The notes: generated by a model not told the origin, from the letters alone. Positions 16,180-25,072 are shown, counted from the first letter of the stretch. The stretch is 47,439 bases of DNA from JAYRWN01 sp041917975 (GCA_041917975.1 JAYRWN010000001.1:1-47439), one strand, 5' to 3'. Numbers and translations: made by a program.

Positions 16180-18189
16180 ATGAAGATATACCGGGACATA
16201 AATAATCTTCCCAAGTTCAATCGAGCGGTAATCACCGTGGGGTCATTTGACGGTATTCATCGCGGGCACCAACGATTACTATCTAAAATACATCAACTCG
16301 CCCAGAACAATCAAGGCGAAAGTGTAGTCATCACTTTTCATCCTCATCCTCGACGTATCCTGGACGGCAGGGAATCCGTGACACCTATTTTGACCACCCT
16401 GGATGAAAAAATTCAATTGTTCGAGCAATACGGTGTGGCCAATCTGGTTATCGTGCCTTTTTCGATAGAATTCTCTCAAATGCAGCCATTGGAGTATATC
16501 CAAAATTTTCTGGTAGCAAAATTTAATCCGTCCATTATAGTCATAGGTTATGACCATCGTTTCGGACTGAACCGCGGTGGGGATATCTATTTATTGCGCG
16601 AATATGCTGCAGAATTCCATTACGAAATAGTAGAGATAGATAAGTTGACGGTGGATGCCATGGTCATTAGTTCCACGCATATCCGTCGTGCCATTTTAGA
16701 TGGCAACTTGGTCTTGGCGAATAAATTACTGAACCACCGCTATGTATTAAATGGGAAAGTAATCCATGGAGAAAAAATAGGGTCATCCTTAGGCTATCCT
16801 ACAGCAAACATAAAGATTGAAGACAAAGATAAACTAATCCCTAAAACCGGAATTTATACCGCATGGATTCGCGTAGAGGGACAGCTTATGCACGGTATGG
16901 TCTACATCGGGCATCGCCCGGTACTTAAAAATAGACCTGAATTAACCATTGAGGTACACATTTTTGATTTTCAATCCATTATTTATCATAAGACCCTTAC
17001 AGTAGAATTGATCGAATTCCTCCGTGAAGAGCGAAATTTTGATGCCCTGGACGATCTTAAAGAACAGCTGATTAAAGACGAACTGGAAGCCAGGATGAGT
17101 TTAGACCGGTATCAGGAAAATTTTGCGCCATTAGGAAAAGATGAACTGGTCGTGGCCATTTTAAATTTTAATGGCGAAAAATTATTACCTAAATTTTTGC
17201 CCAGTGTCATAGAACATACTCCAAAAATATACCCCATCTATGTTATTGACAATGGGTCATCGGACCGATCCATAGAGTTAATCCAGACTAAATATCCAGA
17301 GGTCAAACTAATTAGGCTGGACACTAATCTGGGGTTTGTCGGGGGATATAATCAAGCGCTAAAGATTATTGATGCCGATCTGGTTATGTTATTAAATTCA
17401 GATGTTGAGGTTACTCATGAGTGGTTAAATCCGCTAAAAAACATTCTAGATAAAAATAAGCTTGTCGGTGCTGTCCAACCAAAAATCTTATCTTTTAAGC
17501 ATAAACATCAATTCGAATATGCTGGAGCTGCAGGGGGCTGGATAGATAGTTTAGGGTACCCTTTTTGCAAAGGTCGGGTTCTCCATATGGTGGAGGATGA
17601 TCATGGCCAGTATGATCGGGACGAGGAAATATTTTGGGCTAGTGGAGCTGCAATGCTCATCCGTAAGGATCTTTTTGACCGGCTAGGTGGGTTTGATCCT
17701 TCGTACTTCGCTCATCAGGAAGAGATAGACCTTTGTTGGAGAATGAAACGGGCAGGCTTCAGTATTTATAGTTGTGGGACCTCTCAAGTTTATCATTTGG
17801 GTGGAGCTACTTTAGATTACCAGCAACCACGGAAGCTGTTTTTAAATTTTCATAATAATTTGCGAACCATCACCAAGAACAATTCAATCGGAACGCTGAT
17901 ATGGTTGTTACCTTTTCGTGTATTTCTGGATTTAATTGCTGCGGTTAAACTGTTATACAATAAACGACCTGTTGGAGCCTCCGCTATCCTTAAAGCTCAA
18001 GGGCAGTTTATTGTTAGCCTTCCGGGTATTTGGCGTAGGCGTGCTGTAGAGCTAAAGGCTATACGTCTGTTTAATCCGGTAACAAAGAATACGTTGAGCT
18101 GCGTCTATAAGGGTAGTTTATTGTGGAGCCATTATGTATCAGGAAAAGAGAAATTTGGTGAAATGGTCAAAGAAAAAGTACAGCCTTGA
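16180..18189 (+). CDS. ribF: RibF riboflavin kinase/FAD synthetase fused to GT2 glycosyltransferase
   Basis: One uninterrupted frame of 669 codons joins two enzymes. Residues 1 to about 305 are a complete RibF: adenylyltransferase part with VGSFDGIHRGHQ, FHPHPRRIL and STHIRRAI, and kinase part with GKVIHGEKIGSSLGYPTAN and EFLREERNF. Residues about 320-669 are a family 2 glycosyltransferase with VAILNFNG, YVIDNGSSDRS, NLGFVGGYNQAL, LLNSDVEVTHEW and AHQEEIDLCWRMKRAGF, resembling rhamnosyl-type transferases. The kinase/synthetase makes FMN and FAD; the transferase acts on a sugar acceptor, probably in envelope polysaccharide. An in-frame ATG at 17095 sits exactly at the junction and could start a separate GT2 product. 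The ATG at 16180 fits the RibF N-terminus. Confidence 0.9.
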   Translation: MKIYRDINNLPKFNRAVITVGSFDGIHRGHQRLLSKIHQLAQNNQGESVVITFHPHPRRILDGRESVTPILTTLDEKIQLFEQYGVANLVIVPFSIEFSQMQPLEYIQNFLVAKFNPSIIVIGYDHRFGLNRGGDIYLLREYAAEFHYEIVEIDKLTVDAMVISSTHIRRAILDGNLVLANKLLNHRYVLNGKVIHGEKIGSSLGYPTANIKIEDKDKLIPKTGIYTAWIRVEGQLMHGMVYIGHRPVLKNRPELTIEVHIFDFQSIIYHKTLTVELIEFLREERNFDALDDLKEQLIKDELEARMSLDRYQENFAPLGKDELVVAILNFNGEKLLPKFLPSVIEHTPKIYPIYVIDNGSSDRSIELIQTKYPEVKLIRLDTNLGFVGGYNQALKIIDADLVMLLNSDVEVTHEWLNPLKNILDKNKLVGAVQPKILSFKHKHQFEYAGAAGGWIDSLGYPFCKGRVLHMVEDDHGQYDRDEEIFWASGAAMLIRKDLFDRLGGFDPSYFAHQEEIDLCWRMKRAGFSIYSCGTSQVYHLGGATLDYQQPRKLFLNFHNNLRTITKNNSIGTLIWLLPFRVFLDLIAAVKLLYNKRPVGASAILKAQGQFIVSLPGIWRRRAVELKAIRLFNPVTKNTLSCVYKGSLLWSHYVSGKEKFGEMVKEKVQP

Positions 18190-18923
18190 AGAGTAATCTG
18201 CAAATACTTTATGTGGATGATGAGTTGTTGGTCTTAAACAAACCGGCTCTTATTGCCAGCATCCCGGAACGTCATCAGCCTAATTTAATAAATTTATTTA
18301 AACAGGCCGAACTGCAATTTGGGCGCTTATTCATAAACCACCGTTTGGATAAAGAAACGAGCGGAGTGATCTGCTTTTCCAGGACACCGGAAAGCCACCG
18401 GGCCATTAACCTGCAATTCCAGGAAAACCAGGTGCGCAAACATTATTTGGCCTGGGTAAAATCAGGTATACAGGATAGTGGTAGAATTGAATCTGCCTTA
18501 ACTATTTTACCCTCCGGCCTGATGAAGGTGGCCCGTAAAGGTAAACTGGCGATAACCGAATTTGAAGTCCGGACACGATTTGATGAATATAGCCTTTTGG
18601 ATGTGTACCCCAAGACCGGCCGTACACATCAAATCAGGGTACATCTGGCATCTCTGGGCTTTCCAATCCTGGCTGATCCTTTATATGGGGATGGAACCGC
18701 TCTGTTTTTATCAGCAATCAAAAAGAAATACCATTTGGGTAAATTTGCCCCGGATGAAAAGCCCCTTCTAGCCCGAACCGCTTTACATGCCGCTTCACTG
18801 ACGATTCAACATCCATTGTCCGGCGCTAATTATACTTGGGAAGCTCCACTCCCTAAGGATTTAAGAGCTCTCAATGAACAGCTCAATAAACATGGAAAAA
18901 TCAAGCTCCGAGGACGGAATTAA
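18186..18923 (+). CDS. RluA-family pseudouridine synthase
   Basis: The 245-residue protein has the RluA catalytic motif NHRLDKETSG at 51-60, with the catalytic Asp at 55, and the GRTHQIRVHLASLGFPILADPLYG block (split here across about 145-170). The family converts uridine to pseudouridine in rRNA or tRNA. No S4 domain is seen. The only plausible start is a TTG at 18186 overlapping the TGA stop of the preceding gene in TTGA, which points to translational coupling. The exact RNA target is not readable from sequence. Confidence 0.92.
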   Translation: MKSNLQILYVDDELLVLNKPALIASIPERHQPNLINLFKQAELQFGRLFINHRLDKETSGVICFSRTPESHRAINLQFQENQVRKHYLAWVKSGIQDSGRIESALTILPSGLMKVARKGKLAITEFEVRTRFDEYSLLDVYPKTGRTHQIRVHLASLGFPILADPLYGDGTALFLSAIKKKYHLGKFAPDEKPLLARTALHAASLTIQHPLSGANYTWEAPLPKDLRALNEQLNKHGKIKLRGRN

Positions 18924-18986
18924 GACCAAATATCCAAGTAAGTACAGATTTAATCGAAAGAATGACACCAATGGTGTGGTAAATTA

Positions 18987-18994
18987 TAAATTTG
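18987..18994 (+). promoter_or_regulatory. Candidate -7 element of yidC
   Basis: TAAATTTG fits TAnnTTTG and lies about 92 bases before the yidC ATG, which would leave a leader of roughly 85 bases. No matching TTG is seen upstream. Confidence 0.4.
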
Positions 18995-19085
18995 CGGCAC
19001 AAAAAAGTGAACTGCTGCTAACCGGAAATTTTTTCGACGAAGCAGAACGTTAACTATTATTAAATAAGTTATTCCAAAAAAAATA

Positions 19086-20918
19086 ATGGATCGCAATAAT
19101 CTCATAGGTATTTCTCTGATCTTTTTAATCCTCATTGGTTGGTACTATTGGATGGGAAAACAGAGGGAACAATACGTACAGACACAACCACTAACCGCTG
19201 ATACGGTGACTATTCCGGCAATTAAAAGTATACCGGGGGATACCAACATTACTAATTTCGATTCAATATCCTTATTGAGGGCAACCAAAACCTACGGAGA
19301 TTGGGCCGGGGCAACCATTGGATCAGAGGAAACTTCCATGTTGGAAAACAGCGTCTTTAAAATCACTTTTTCCAATAAAGGGGGACGTATCAGTCAGGTG
19401 GAGTTAAAAGACTATGATAAAGAATACATGGCCACCCAGCGTGAGAGAGCTAAAACCAAAGTTTTGCTTTTAGAAGATACCAAAAATCGATTTAATTATC
19501 AGATTCCAAGCTCCTCGGGGTTAATAAACACCAGTGACTTATACTTTTCACCTCAAATTGACGGTCAGGATATCGTTTTCTCCGCACAAAACAGCCAAGG
19601 TGAAAAGGTTAGGATCAAGTACTCCATAAATCCAGACAATTATCTTATCAAACACGAACTCCGGCTGGACGGTTTCGCGCGGGCAGCTAACGAAACCATA
19701 GAGTTGCAATGGGATAATTACCTCGATAAATTAGAGATAAATGAAAATTTTGAGAAATACTATTCCACCATGTATTTCAAAAGCGCTGATGATGATCCAG
19801 ATTATTGTTCCTGTCGATCCAATGATCAAAAGTCTTTTGAAAATCCTCTGAAATGGGTGTCCAGTTCAAACCAATTTTTTAACACGTCCCTTATTGCTGA
19901 AAATAACTTTAAAGGTGGTGAACTTACTACCGTCATGATGGATGAGCAAGCTCACGATCTCAAACAAACTACAGCTCGCCTTGTGCTGAACCCAGTGTCG
20001 GAACAAGGGGGATGGAAAGTGCCAATAGCTATGTATGTCGGGCCGAATGATTTTAACAACTTACGCACTTTGGGCGTAAACCTCGAAGACATCATCCCTT
20101 TTGGTCGTAGTATATTTGGAACCATTAACCGTTGGATTATCCGCCCACTCTTTGATTTTTTAGCCAGTTTTATCGGAAGCAAAGGGATTGTTATTCTTAT
20201 TCTTACACTGATTGTAAAATTACTCCTCTACCCTTTTAGCTATAAAACTCTCGCTTCTCAAGCAAAAATGTCAGCTTTAAAGCCACAAATGGCGATCATC
20301 AGAGAAAAACATAAGGATGATCAGCAAACCCAGCAAATGGAAACCATGAAGCTCTATCGGGAGTTTGGGGTCAATCCTTTAGGAGGATGCCTACCTACCC
20401 TGCTGCAAATGCCCATATGGTTTGCGTTGTATCGTTTTTTTCCTGCTTCAATCGAATTTCGTCAAGCTAGTTTTCTTTGGGCGCATGATTTATCGTCATT
20501 TGATGTATTTTTTCGCTTACCATTTGAACTTCCCTTTGCCATAGGCAGTCACATCAGTTTATTAACCGTATTATGGACCGCCAGTACGCTAGCTTATACG
20601 TACTACAACAGTAAGATGATGGATATGTCGACAGTGAATCCGGCCTTCCAATGGATGCAATATCTCATGCCTGTGATGTTTATGGTATATTTTAACTCTT
20701 ATGCGTCCGGTTTGACATTGTATCTTCTGTTTAGTAATCTACTCAACATTGTACAAACCGTCGGATCACAAAAATTCCTGTTTGACTCCGATAAAATACT
20801 TCTAAAACTGGAAGAGAATAAAAAGAAACCAAAGAAAAAAGGCGGTTTCCAGGAAAGACTGGAAACTGCTTTAAAAGAACAACAGCGCATTCAACAGGAG
20901 CGTCAGAAAAAAAAATAA
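19086..20918 (+). CDS. yidC: Membrane protein insertase YidC
   Basis: The 610-residue protein has the Gram-negative layout: an N-terminal anchor (about 6-23), a large periplasmic beta domain (about 70-340) and a conserved five-helix insertase core (about 355-570) with LLYPFSYKTLASQAKMSALKP split at 373-393 and GGCLPTLLQMPIWFALYRFF at about 434-453. It ends in a Lys-rich tail that may contact the ribosome. YidC inserts and folds inner-membrane proteins alone or with SecYEG. It is convergent with the hydrolase gene with three bases between stops. Confidence 0.97.
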   Translation: MDRNNLIGISLIFLILIGWYYWMGKQREQYVQTQPLTADTVTIPAIKSIPGDTNITNFDSISLLRATKTYGDWAGATIGSEETSMLENSVFKITFSNKGGRISQVELKDYDKEYMATQRERAKTKVLLLEDTKNRFNYQIPSSSGLINTSDLYFSPQIDGQDIVFSAQNSQGEKVRIKYSINPDNYLIKHELRLDGFARAANETIELQWDNYLDKLEINENFEKYYSTMYFKSADDDPDYCSCRSNDQKSFENPLKWVSSSNQFFNTSLIAENNFKGGELTTVMMDEQAHDLKQTTARLVLNPVSEQGGWKVPIAMYVGPNDFNNLRTLGVNLEDIIPFGRSIFGTINRWIIRPLFDFLASFIGSKGIVILILTLIVKLLLYPFSYKTLASQAKMSALKPQMAIIREKHKDDQQTQQMETMKLYREFGVNPLGGCLPTLLQMPIWFALYRFFPASIEFRQASFLWAHDLSSFDVFFRLPFELPFAIGSHISLLTVLWTASTLAYTYYNSKMMDMSTVNPAFQWMQYLMPVMFMVYFNSYASGLTLYLLFSNLLNIVQTVGSQKFLFDSDKILLKLEENKKKPKKKGGFQERLETALKEQQRIQQERQKKK

Positions 20919-20921
20919 CCT

Positions 20922-21845
20922 TTATTCCTGTGAGGAGGCGCTAACAAAATTGGTGGGTGGTAGCTGTACCAGGTCAGCGAGTGAATGCTGGGTCCTTATG
21001 CGCTTATAGAGTTGATCTAATAAATACCAGTACAAATGATGATCCACCTCATCCGTCTTAGCCATATACAAGCTACGCTTATAAGTAAAATTGTGTATAT
21101 GATTATCAAGGAGTGAATCCAGGCTGTAGGCCTCATAATGGGATGCGGAAATTGGGGGGTTAACCGCCTGATTTTCATAGTGTTTTACAAATATTTTATC
21201 CGCACTTTTTGTAGTACCGAAAATACGCCGGCCTAAAACCTCGCCCACAGTCATATCTTTATCACCCACGAGAACTATCAATTTGATATCCGGCGACAGC
21301 TCGTCATAATTTTCCAAATTAAGTGGTTTAAGTGGTCCGGTGCCGGGTTGGCCTACAAATAATCCGGCGGGCTTGGGCACCTGATATTTATGATAGTTTA
21401 TGCCCAGGTAAGCACTGATAGCCGCTCCGTAAGAATGGCCGGCAAAAATGAGCGCGGAAGTATCCAAGCCATCAAAGCCCAGGTCTTCAAGTTTAGCAAA
21501 TGACGCTCTGATGGCCGCTGCAGTATTTTCCGCGAATTTATCCGCTCCGGGAACCACCAGATTCTTTTGATAACGAGGAAAAATCACTGTTAATCCTTGA
21601 TCAGTCAAATGTTTGATCCATTGCCCGTAGATCATTGGATTAAGGGCTCCATAACCGTGAATAAAAATGATTGGTCGGGCGGCGAGTGCTAGGCTGGAGG
21701 TATCATAAAATATGTAATACCCATCTTCCTCCTTACTTTCATCATACACTCTGAATTTCCCCTCAGTAAAATTTAAGATTTTTTCTTGAGCCTCCACCAC
21801 TGAAAGCGTAAGAATTAGAACAAGGACACAAATAAATTTTATCAC
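20922..21845 (-). CDS. Secreted alpha/beta hydrolase
   Basis: The 307-residue protein has a signal peptide (about 1-19, ending VEAQ) and an alpha/beta-hydrolase core. HGYG at 63-66 gives the oxyanion region, GHSYG at 136-140 holds the nucleophile Ser138, VGDKD at 193-197 is the likely acid and the His lies in SASHYEAY. The fold resembles dienelactone hydrolase or cutinase/lipase types. The substrate is unknown. The gene is divergent from gpsA across about 70 bases. Confidence 0.85.
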   Translation of the reverse strand: MIKFICVLVLILTLSVVEAQEKILNFTEGKFRVYDESKEEDGYYIFYDTSSLALAARPIIFIHGYGALNPMIYGQWIKHLTDQGLTVIFPRYQKNLVVPGADKFAENTAAAIRASFAKLEDLGFDGLDTSALIFAGHSYGAAISAYLGINYHKYQVPKPAGLFVGQPGTGPLKPLNLENYDELSPDIKLIVLVGDKDMTVGEVLGRRIFGTTKSADKIFVKHYENQAVNPPISASHYEAYSLDSLLDNHIHNFTYKRSLYMAKTDEVDHHLYWYLLDQLYKRIRTQHSLADLVQLPPTNFVSASSQE

Positions 21846-21914
21846 GTAAGATTATTCTTGTGGTTTTAAAACGCATATTCGCGAATTGTGGTTTATAGAA
21901 TATAAAATAGTTTT

Positions 21915-22976
21915 ATGCCTGAGGTGATAAAAAAAACTGGGGTGATCGGGGCAGGCAGTTTTGGTACGGCCATTGCTCAGTTACTAGCTTATAATACTGA
22001 TGTATTACTGTTTACTCGCCAAGAATCCACCGCCGCCAAAATCAACTCTGGAGAATTGCACCAAAATATTAGACTTAACCCCCGTATAAAAGCGACTACT
22101 GATCCCGGAGAAATTTGTGACCACTGCAGCGTCATATTCCCCATCATTCCTTCGATCAACTTTCGCACAGTTATTAAAGGATTTTCACCTTATTTGGATC
22201 CCTCCCATTTACTTATTCATGGTACAAAAGGGTTGGATATTGGCCAAATCAGCGAAGACCAACTTATGGCAAAAACTCACAACCATATAGATGTATATAC
22301 CATGAGTGAGGTGATCCATCAAGAAACGAGTGTATTACGAATTGGTTGTTTAGCCGGGCCCAATTTATCCAAAGAAATCCTGGATGGTCAGCCCACCGCT
22401 ACCGTTATTGCTAGTCCGTTTGACGAGGTCATCCAGGCAGGTCAAAGGTTATTAAGCAGTAAACAGTTTTTTGTATTTGGCAGTCATGATCTTAAAGGTG
22501 CAGAAATAGCCGGGTCCTTAAAAAATACTGTAGCCCTTGGGGCCGGTATGTTGGCTGGAATGGGTTTAGGAAAAAACATCCAATCCATGCTCATTACTAA
22601 AGGCCTGGCTGAAATGATTTATTTTGGAAAAGCCATGGGAGCCAGCGTAAAATCTTTCCTGGGAACAGCCGGTATAGGCGATTTGATCGCTACCGCTACG
22701 TCTGATGATTCCCGGAATTATTCCGTAGGTAAAAGGTTAGCTCAAGGTGAAAATTTACAGGATATCCTGGAGTCTTCCACCGAGGTGGCTGAAGGTATAC
22801 GCACTTTACGGATCCTTTACCCGTTAATGAGCTATCATAAGATTTTGGCTCCTATTACCGCTATCTTATATAAGGTAGTTTTCGAAAACTATGACCTAAA
22901 AAAAGGTATAAGTTATTTAATGAATTACCCTTACAAAGTAGATGTTGACTTTATAGATGCTCCTGATAATGATTGA
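21915..22976 (+). CDS. gpsA: Glycerol-3-phosphate dehydrogenase [NAD(P)+]
   Basis: GpsA reduces dihydroxyacetone phosphate to sn-glycerol 3-phosphate for phospholipid synthesis. The 353-residue protein has the GAGSFG nucleotide motif at 12-17, AGPNLSKEI, the catalytic KNTVALGAGMLAGMGLG segment and GIGDLIATATSDDSRNY. Length and motifs are normal for the family. It reads toward the oppositely oriented tRNA-Arg(CCU) gene. Confidence 0.96.
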   Translation: MPEVIKKTGVIGAGSFGTAIAQLLAYNTDVLLFTRQESTAAKINSGELHQNIRLNPRIKATTDPGEICDHCSVIFPIIPSINFRTVIKGFSPYLDPSHLLIHGTKGLDIGQISEDQLMAKTHNHIDVYTMSEVIHQETSVLRIGCLAGPNLSKEILDGQPTATVIASPFDEVIQAGQRLLSSKQFFVFGSHDLKGAEIAGSLKNTVALGAGMLAGMGLGKNIQSMLITKGLAEMIYFGKAMGASVKSFLGTAGIGDLIATATSDDSRNYSVGKRLAQGENLQDILESSTEVAEGIRTLRILYPLMSYHKILAPITAILYKVVFENYDLKKGISYLMNYPYKVDVDFIDAPDND

Positions 22977-22998
22977 GAAATTTCTGTATAAAAAAACT

Positions 22999-23073
22999 TG
23001 GTAGCCCCGCCAGGAATCGAACCTGGATCTAGAGTTTAGGAAACTCCTATTCTATCCATTGAACTACGAGGCC
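22999..23073 (-). tRNA. tRNA-Arg (anticodon CCU)
   Basis: On the minus strand a full cloverleaf folds: acceptor GGCCTCG with CGGGGCT (position 1-72 is a G-U pair), D arm GTTCAATGGATAGAAT, anticodon stem GGAGT/ACTCT with loop TTCCTAA, and T arm CAGGTTCGATTCCTG. The anticodon CCT lies at 23038-23040 and reads AGG codons. The CCA end is encoded and a T7 run follows. It shares its acceptor and D arm with the tRNA-Arg(CCG) gene 1.5 kb away. Confidence 0.93.
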
Positions 23074-23088
23074 AAGACTCTACAAAGT

Positions 23089-23096
23089 CAAAGGTA
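23089..23096 (-). promoter_or_regulatory. -7 element of tRNA-Arg(CCU)
   Basis: TACCTTTG on the minus strand lies 16 bases upstream of the tRNA 5' end and is identical to the -7 element of the other tRNA-Arg gene. A -33 TTG is not evident. Confidence 0.55.
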
Positions 23097-23151
23097 TGTG
23101 GAAAAGGTTAAAATTTAAGTTTGGTTATTGTCAAAAAAATGGTTTAAAATT

Positions 23152-24414
23152 TTAACTCAATGCCAAATATTTAATCGCACCGACTAATTGATCCAGCTCT
23201 GAGGTCAAGGTGTATACATTGGGGGTTATTCTACAACCATGTACACCCACTCCATCTATCGCCACGGTGTAAATCTTAAAGTCTGTGATTAACTTTTTAG
23301 ACAGATCCCCCGGACTGATATGAGTTAATCCAACATTGGCTATGCCACAAGCCCGCTTAGGTTCAATGGGCGTATTTATCCTGACATTAGGTATTTCCCT
23401 GACTTGCGAAGTCCAATACCTCTGAAGGTACCTTAGTCGATCTTCTTTAAGTTGTGGACCCAGTTTTTGATAATAATTGATGGCATCCTGAATGGCTAAA
23501 TCTGTATGTACGGGGTGAGTACCGGTATGATTCAGTTTCCGAATATCGTCGTCTGCATAGCTCTGATTACCAAACATCTGCCAGATTTTACTGATCTTTT
23601 CTTTGCGCACATAAAGTAATCCCGCTCCCAAAGGAACACTGAGCCATTTATGTAAACTTGAACCATAATAATCGCAGTTAAGTTCGGTGAGATTGGTCAC
23701 TACATGCCCTATGACATGCGCTCCATCCACCATCACTTCCACACCATGGTCATGAGCCATAGCACAGATGGCTTTTATTGGAAGAATATGACCCGTAATA
23801 TTGATCATATGACTGACCATCATCAATCTGGTTCTGGGTGTGATCGCCTTACGATATATCTCTACAATCTCTTCATCACTGGAAGGGTGATTTGGCATAC
23901 TGACGAAGACATTCTTTATCCCGTGCCGTCTCGCCTGCAGCTTAAACATGTCCAGCATGGTACCATAATCTTGTTCTGCCATAATAGCTTCATCACCTAC
24001 TTGCCAGGGATAACCTCCAATAATAGTATCCAGGGACTCGGTCGTATTACGTGTAATAATTAACTCCTCCGGTAGACAACCGACTATACTCGCTAATGCT
24101 TTTTTGGAGGTTAATTTGTCTTCTACCTGCATGTTCCTCATATAGTAGGACGCTTCATAATTAACAGTTTGGACATGTTTGGCAAACTGATCCAAAGTAT
24201 ATTTTGGCATCATACAATAATAGCCATTCTCCAAATTAATGTAATCAGCTTTTAAATTATAACCCTGGCGGATATTCATCCAAAAAGACTCATCCTTTAC
24301 TACTTCCGCCAAAGGGGCGCCCTCTAAGTCAGGTAACAACTGCTCAAAGGCTTTACCGAGCGGCAGGCCTGCTGTCCAACCGGCCAGAGTCTGTAAGAAT
24401 TCGCGTTTATCCAT
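23152..24414 (-). CDS. Class V PLP-dependent aminotransferase (isopenicillin-N-epimerase-like)
   Basis: The 420-residue protein has the fold-type I class V pattern: MVDGAHVIGH at 228-237 with Asp230 and His233 contacting PLP, and SSLHKWLSVPLGAG at 252-265 with the Schiff-base Lys256. Relatives include isopenicillin-N epimerases and cysteine desulfurase-like enzymes. No sulfur-transfer Cys loop is obvious, so desulfurase activity is not supported. The N-terminus MDKREFLQTLAGWTAG resembles a Tat leader with KR instead of RR and may be exported or vestigial. A well-spaced promoter lies just upstream. The substrate is unknown. Confidence 0.85.
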   Translation of the reverse strand: MDKREFLQTLAGWTAGLPLGKAFEQLLPDLEGAPLAEVVKDESFWMNIRQGYNLKADYINLENGYYCMMPKYTLDQFAKHVQTVNYEASYYMRNMQVEDKLTSKKALASIVGCLPEELIITRNTTESLDTIIGGYPWQVGDEAIMAEQDYGTMLDMFKLQARRHGIKNVFVSMPNHPSSDEEIVEIYRKAITPRTRLMMVSHMINITGHILPIKAICAMAHDHGVEVMVDGAHVIGHVVTNLTELNCDYYGSSLHKWLSVPLGAGLLYVRKEKISKIWQMFGNQSYADDDIRKLNHTGTHPVHTDLAIQDAINYYQKLGPQLKEDRLRYLQRYWTSQVREIPNVRINTPIEPKRACGIANVGLTHISPGDLSKKLITDFKIYTVAIDGVGVHGCRITPNVYTLTSELDQLVGAIKYLALS

Positions 24415-24431
24415 AAAGTTTTAATTAACCC

Positions 24432-24461
24432 CAAATATAAGTCTTGAAAAATTGGAAACAA
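24432..24461 (-). promoter_or_regulatory. Bacteroidota promoter of the aminotransferase gene
   Basis: On the minus strand TTG (24461-24459) is followed by a 19-base spacer and TATATTTG (24439-24432), matching the TTG-N19-21-TAnnTTTG consensus. Transcription would start only some 10 bases before the ATG at 24414. Confidence 0.7.
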
Positions 24462-24538
24462 TTCAAATCTGAAATTCAACCCCCAGAATGTGTTCCTTTC
24501 CAATATCCAATATTTCCTACCAAGTATTTCCGGTTACG

Positions 24539-24570
24539 TTTGAATCTAATTCATCATTTGCCTACCTTTG
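24539..24570 (+). promoter_or_regulatory. Bacteroidota promoter of tRNA-Arg(CCG)
   Basis: TTTG (24539-24542), a 20-base spacer and TACCTTTG (24563-24570) match the phylum's housekeeping promoter. It lies 20 bases before the tRNA 5' end. Confidence 0.78.
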
Positions 24571-24589
24571 CGGGTCATAATTAAATATT

Positions 24590-24661
24590 GGCCTCGTAGT
24601 TCAACGGATAGAATAGAGGTCTCCGGAACCTCAGGTTCAGGTTCGATTCCTGACGGGGCTA
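24590..24661 (+). tRNA. tRNA-Arg (anticodon CCG)
   Basis: A full cloverleaf folds: acceptor GGCCTCG with CGGGGCT (a G-U at 1-72), D arm GTTCAACGGATAGAAT, anticodon stem GAGGT/ACCTC with loop CTCCGGA, and T arm CAGGTTCGATTCCTG. The anticodon CCG at 24623-24625 reads CGG codons. Position 73 is A and CCA is not encoded. A promoter precedes it and a terminator follows. Confidence 0.93.
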
Positions 24662-24663
24662 CG

Positions 24664-24695
24664 AAAAGGACGGAAGTAACCTCTGTCCTTTTTTT
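24664..24695 (+). terminator. Intrinsic terminator of tRNA-Arg(CCG)
   Basis: An imperfect stem (AAAGGACGGAAG with CTCTGTCCTTT) is followed by a T run directly after the tRNA. Confidence 0.75.
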
Positions 24696-24814
24696 ATTTT
24701 CCCTAAAACGCTGCGGATATAAATCAAGTGAGCAACTAATGAAAATCAATGACTCCCAAAGGTGCGATTTTACGCCAGGTTTAGTAATTTGGCCGGGCAC
24801 TAATACCTTTTAAG

Positions 24815-25072
24815 ATGACCATGGTAAAAAACCAATTCTACTGGCGAAGAAATATATCTTATGTTCTATTTCTTTTGCTGCTCTGGTTTGCGGTATCTCT
24901 CGGAGCTGGCATATTGTGGGCTGACAAACTTAATCAGTTTAGTTTGGGTGGCTTTAAGTTGGGCTTTTGGTTCGCTCAGCAAGGTTCAATCTATTTTTTC
25001 ATCCTGATTATCCTCGCTTATATCTATTTAATGGGTCGCCTGGATAAACAAGTAGAATCTAATAAATCATGA
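24815..25072 (+). CDS. DUF4212 small symporter subunit
   Basis: The 85-residue protein has two membrane helices (about 15-35 and 55-75) and the WRRNISYV and GFWFAQQGSIYFFI motifs of DUF4212. These small proteins are found next to VC_2705-type sodium/solute symporters and are thought to be their partner subunit. Its stop overlaps the start of the symporter gene in ATGA, indicating translational coupling. A second ATG at 24821 is an equally possible start. Confidence 0.9.
   Translation: MTMVKNQFYWRRNISYVLFLLLLWFAVSLGAGILWADKLNQFSLGGFKLGFWFAQQGSIYFFILIILAYIYLMGRLDKQVESNKS

Noticed and set aside
19000..19085. A structured regulatory leader before yidC
   Set aside because: Only a weak CTGCT/AGCAG pairing is visible, too little to propose a riboswitch or attenuator.
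21877..21886. Palindrome ATTCGCGAAT between the hydrolase and gpsA genes
   Set aside because: Ten bases only, no second copy seen, and the nearest promoter-like TTG-N19-TAGTTTTA runs into the gpsA start codon, so an operator is not supported.
24546..24813. Open frames on both strands across the tRNA-Arg(CCG) gene
   Set aside because: They run through the tRNA and its terminator and have no family pattern.
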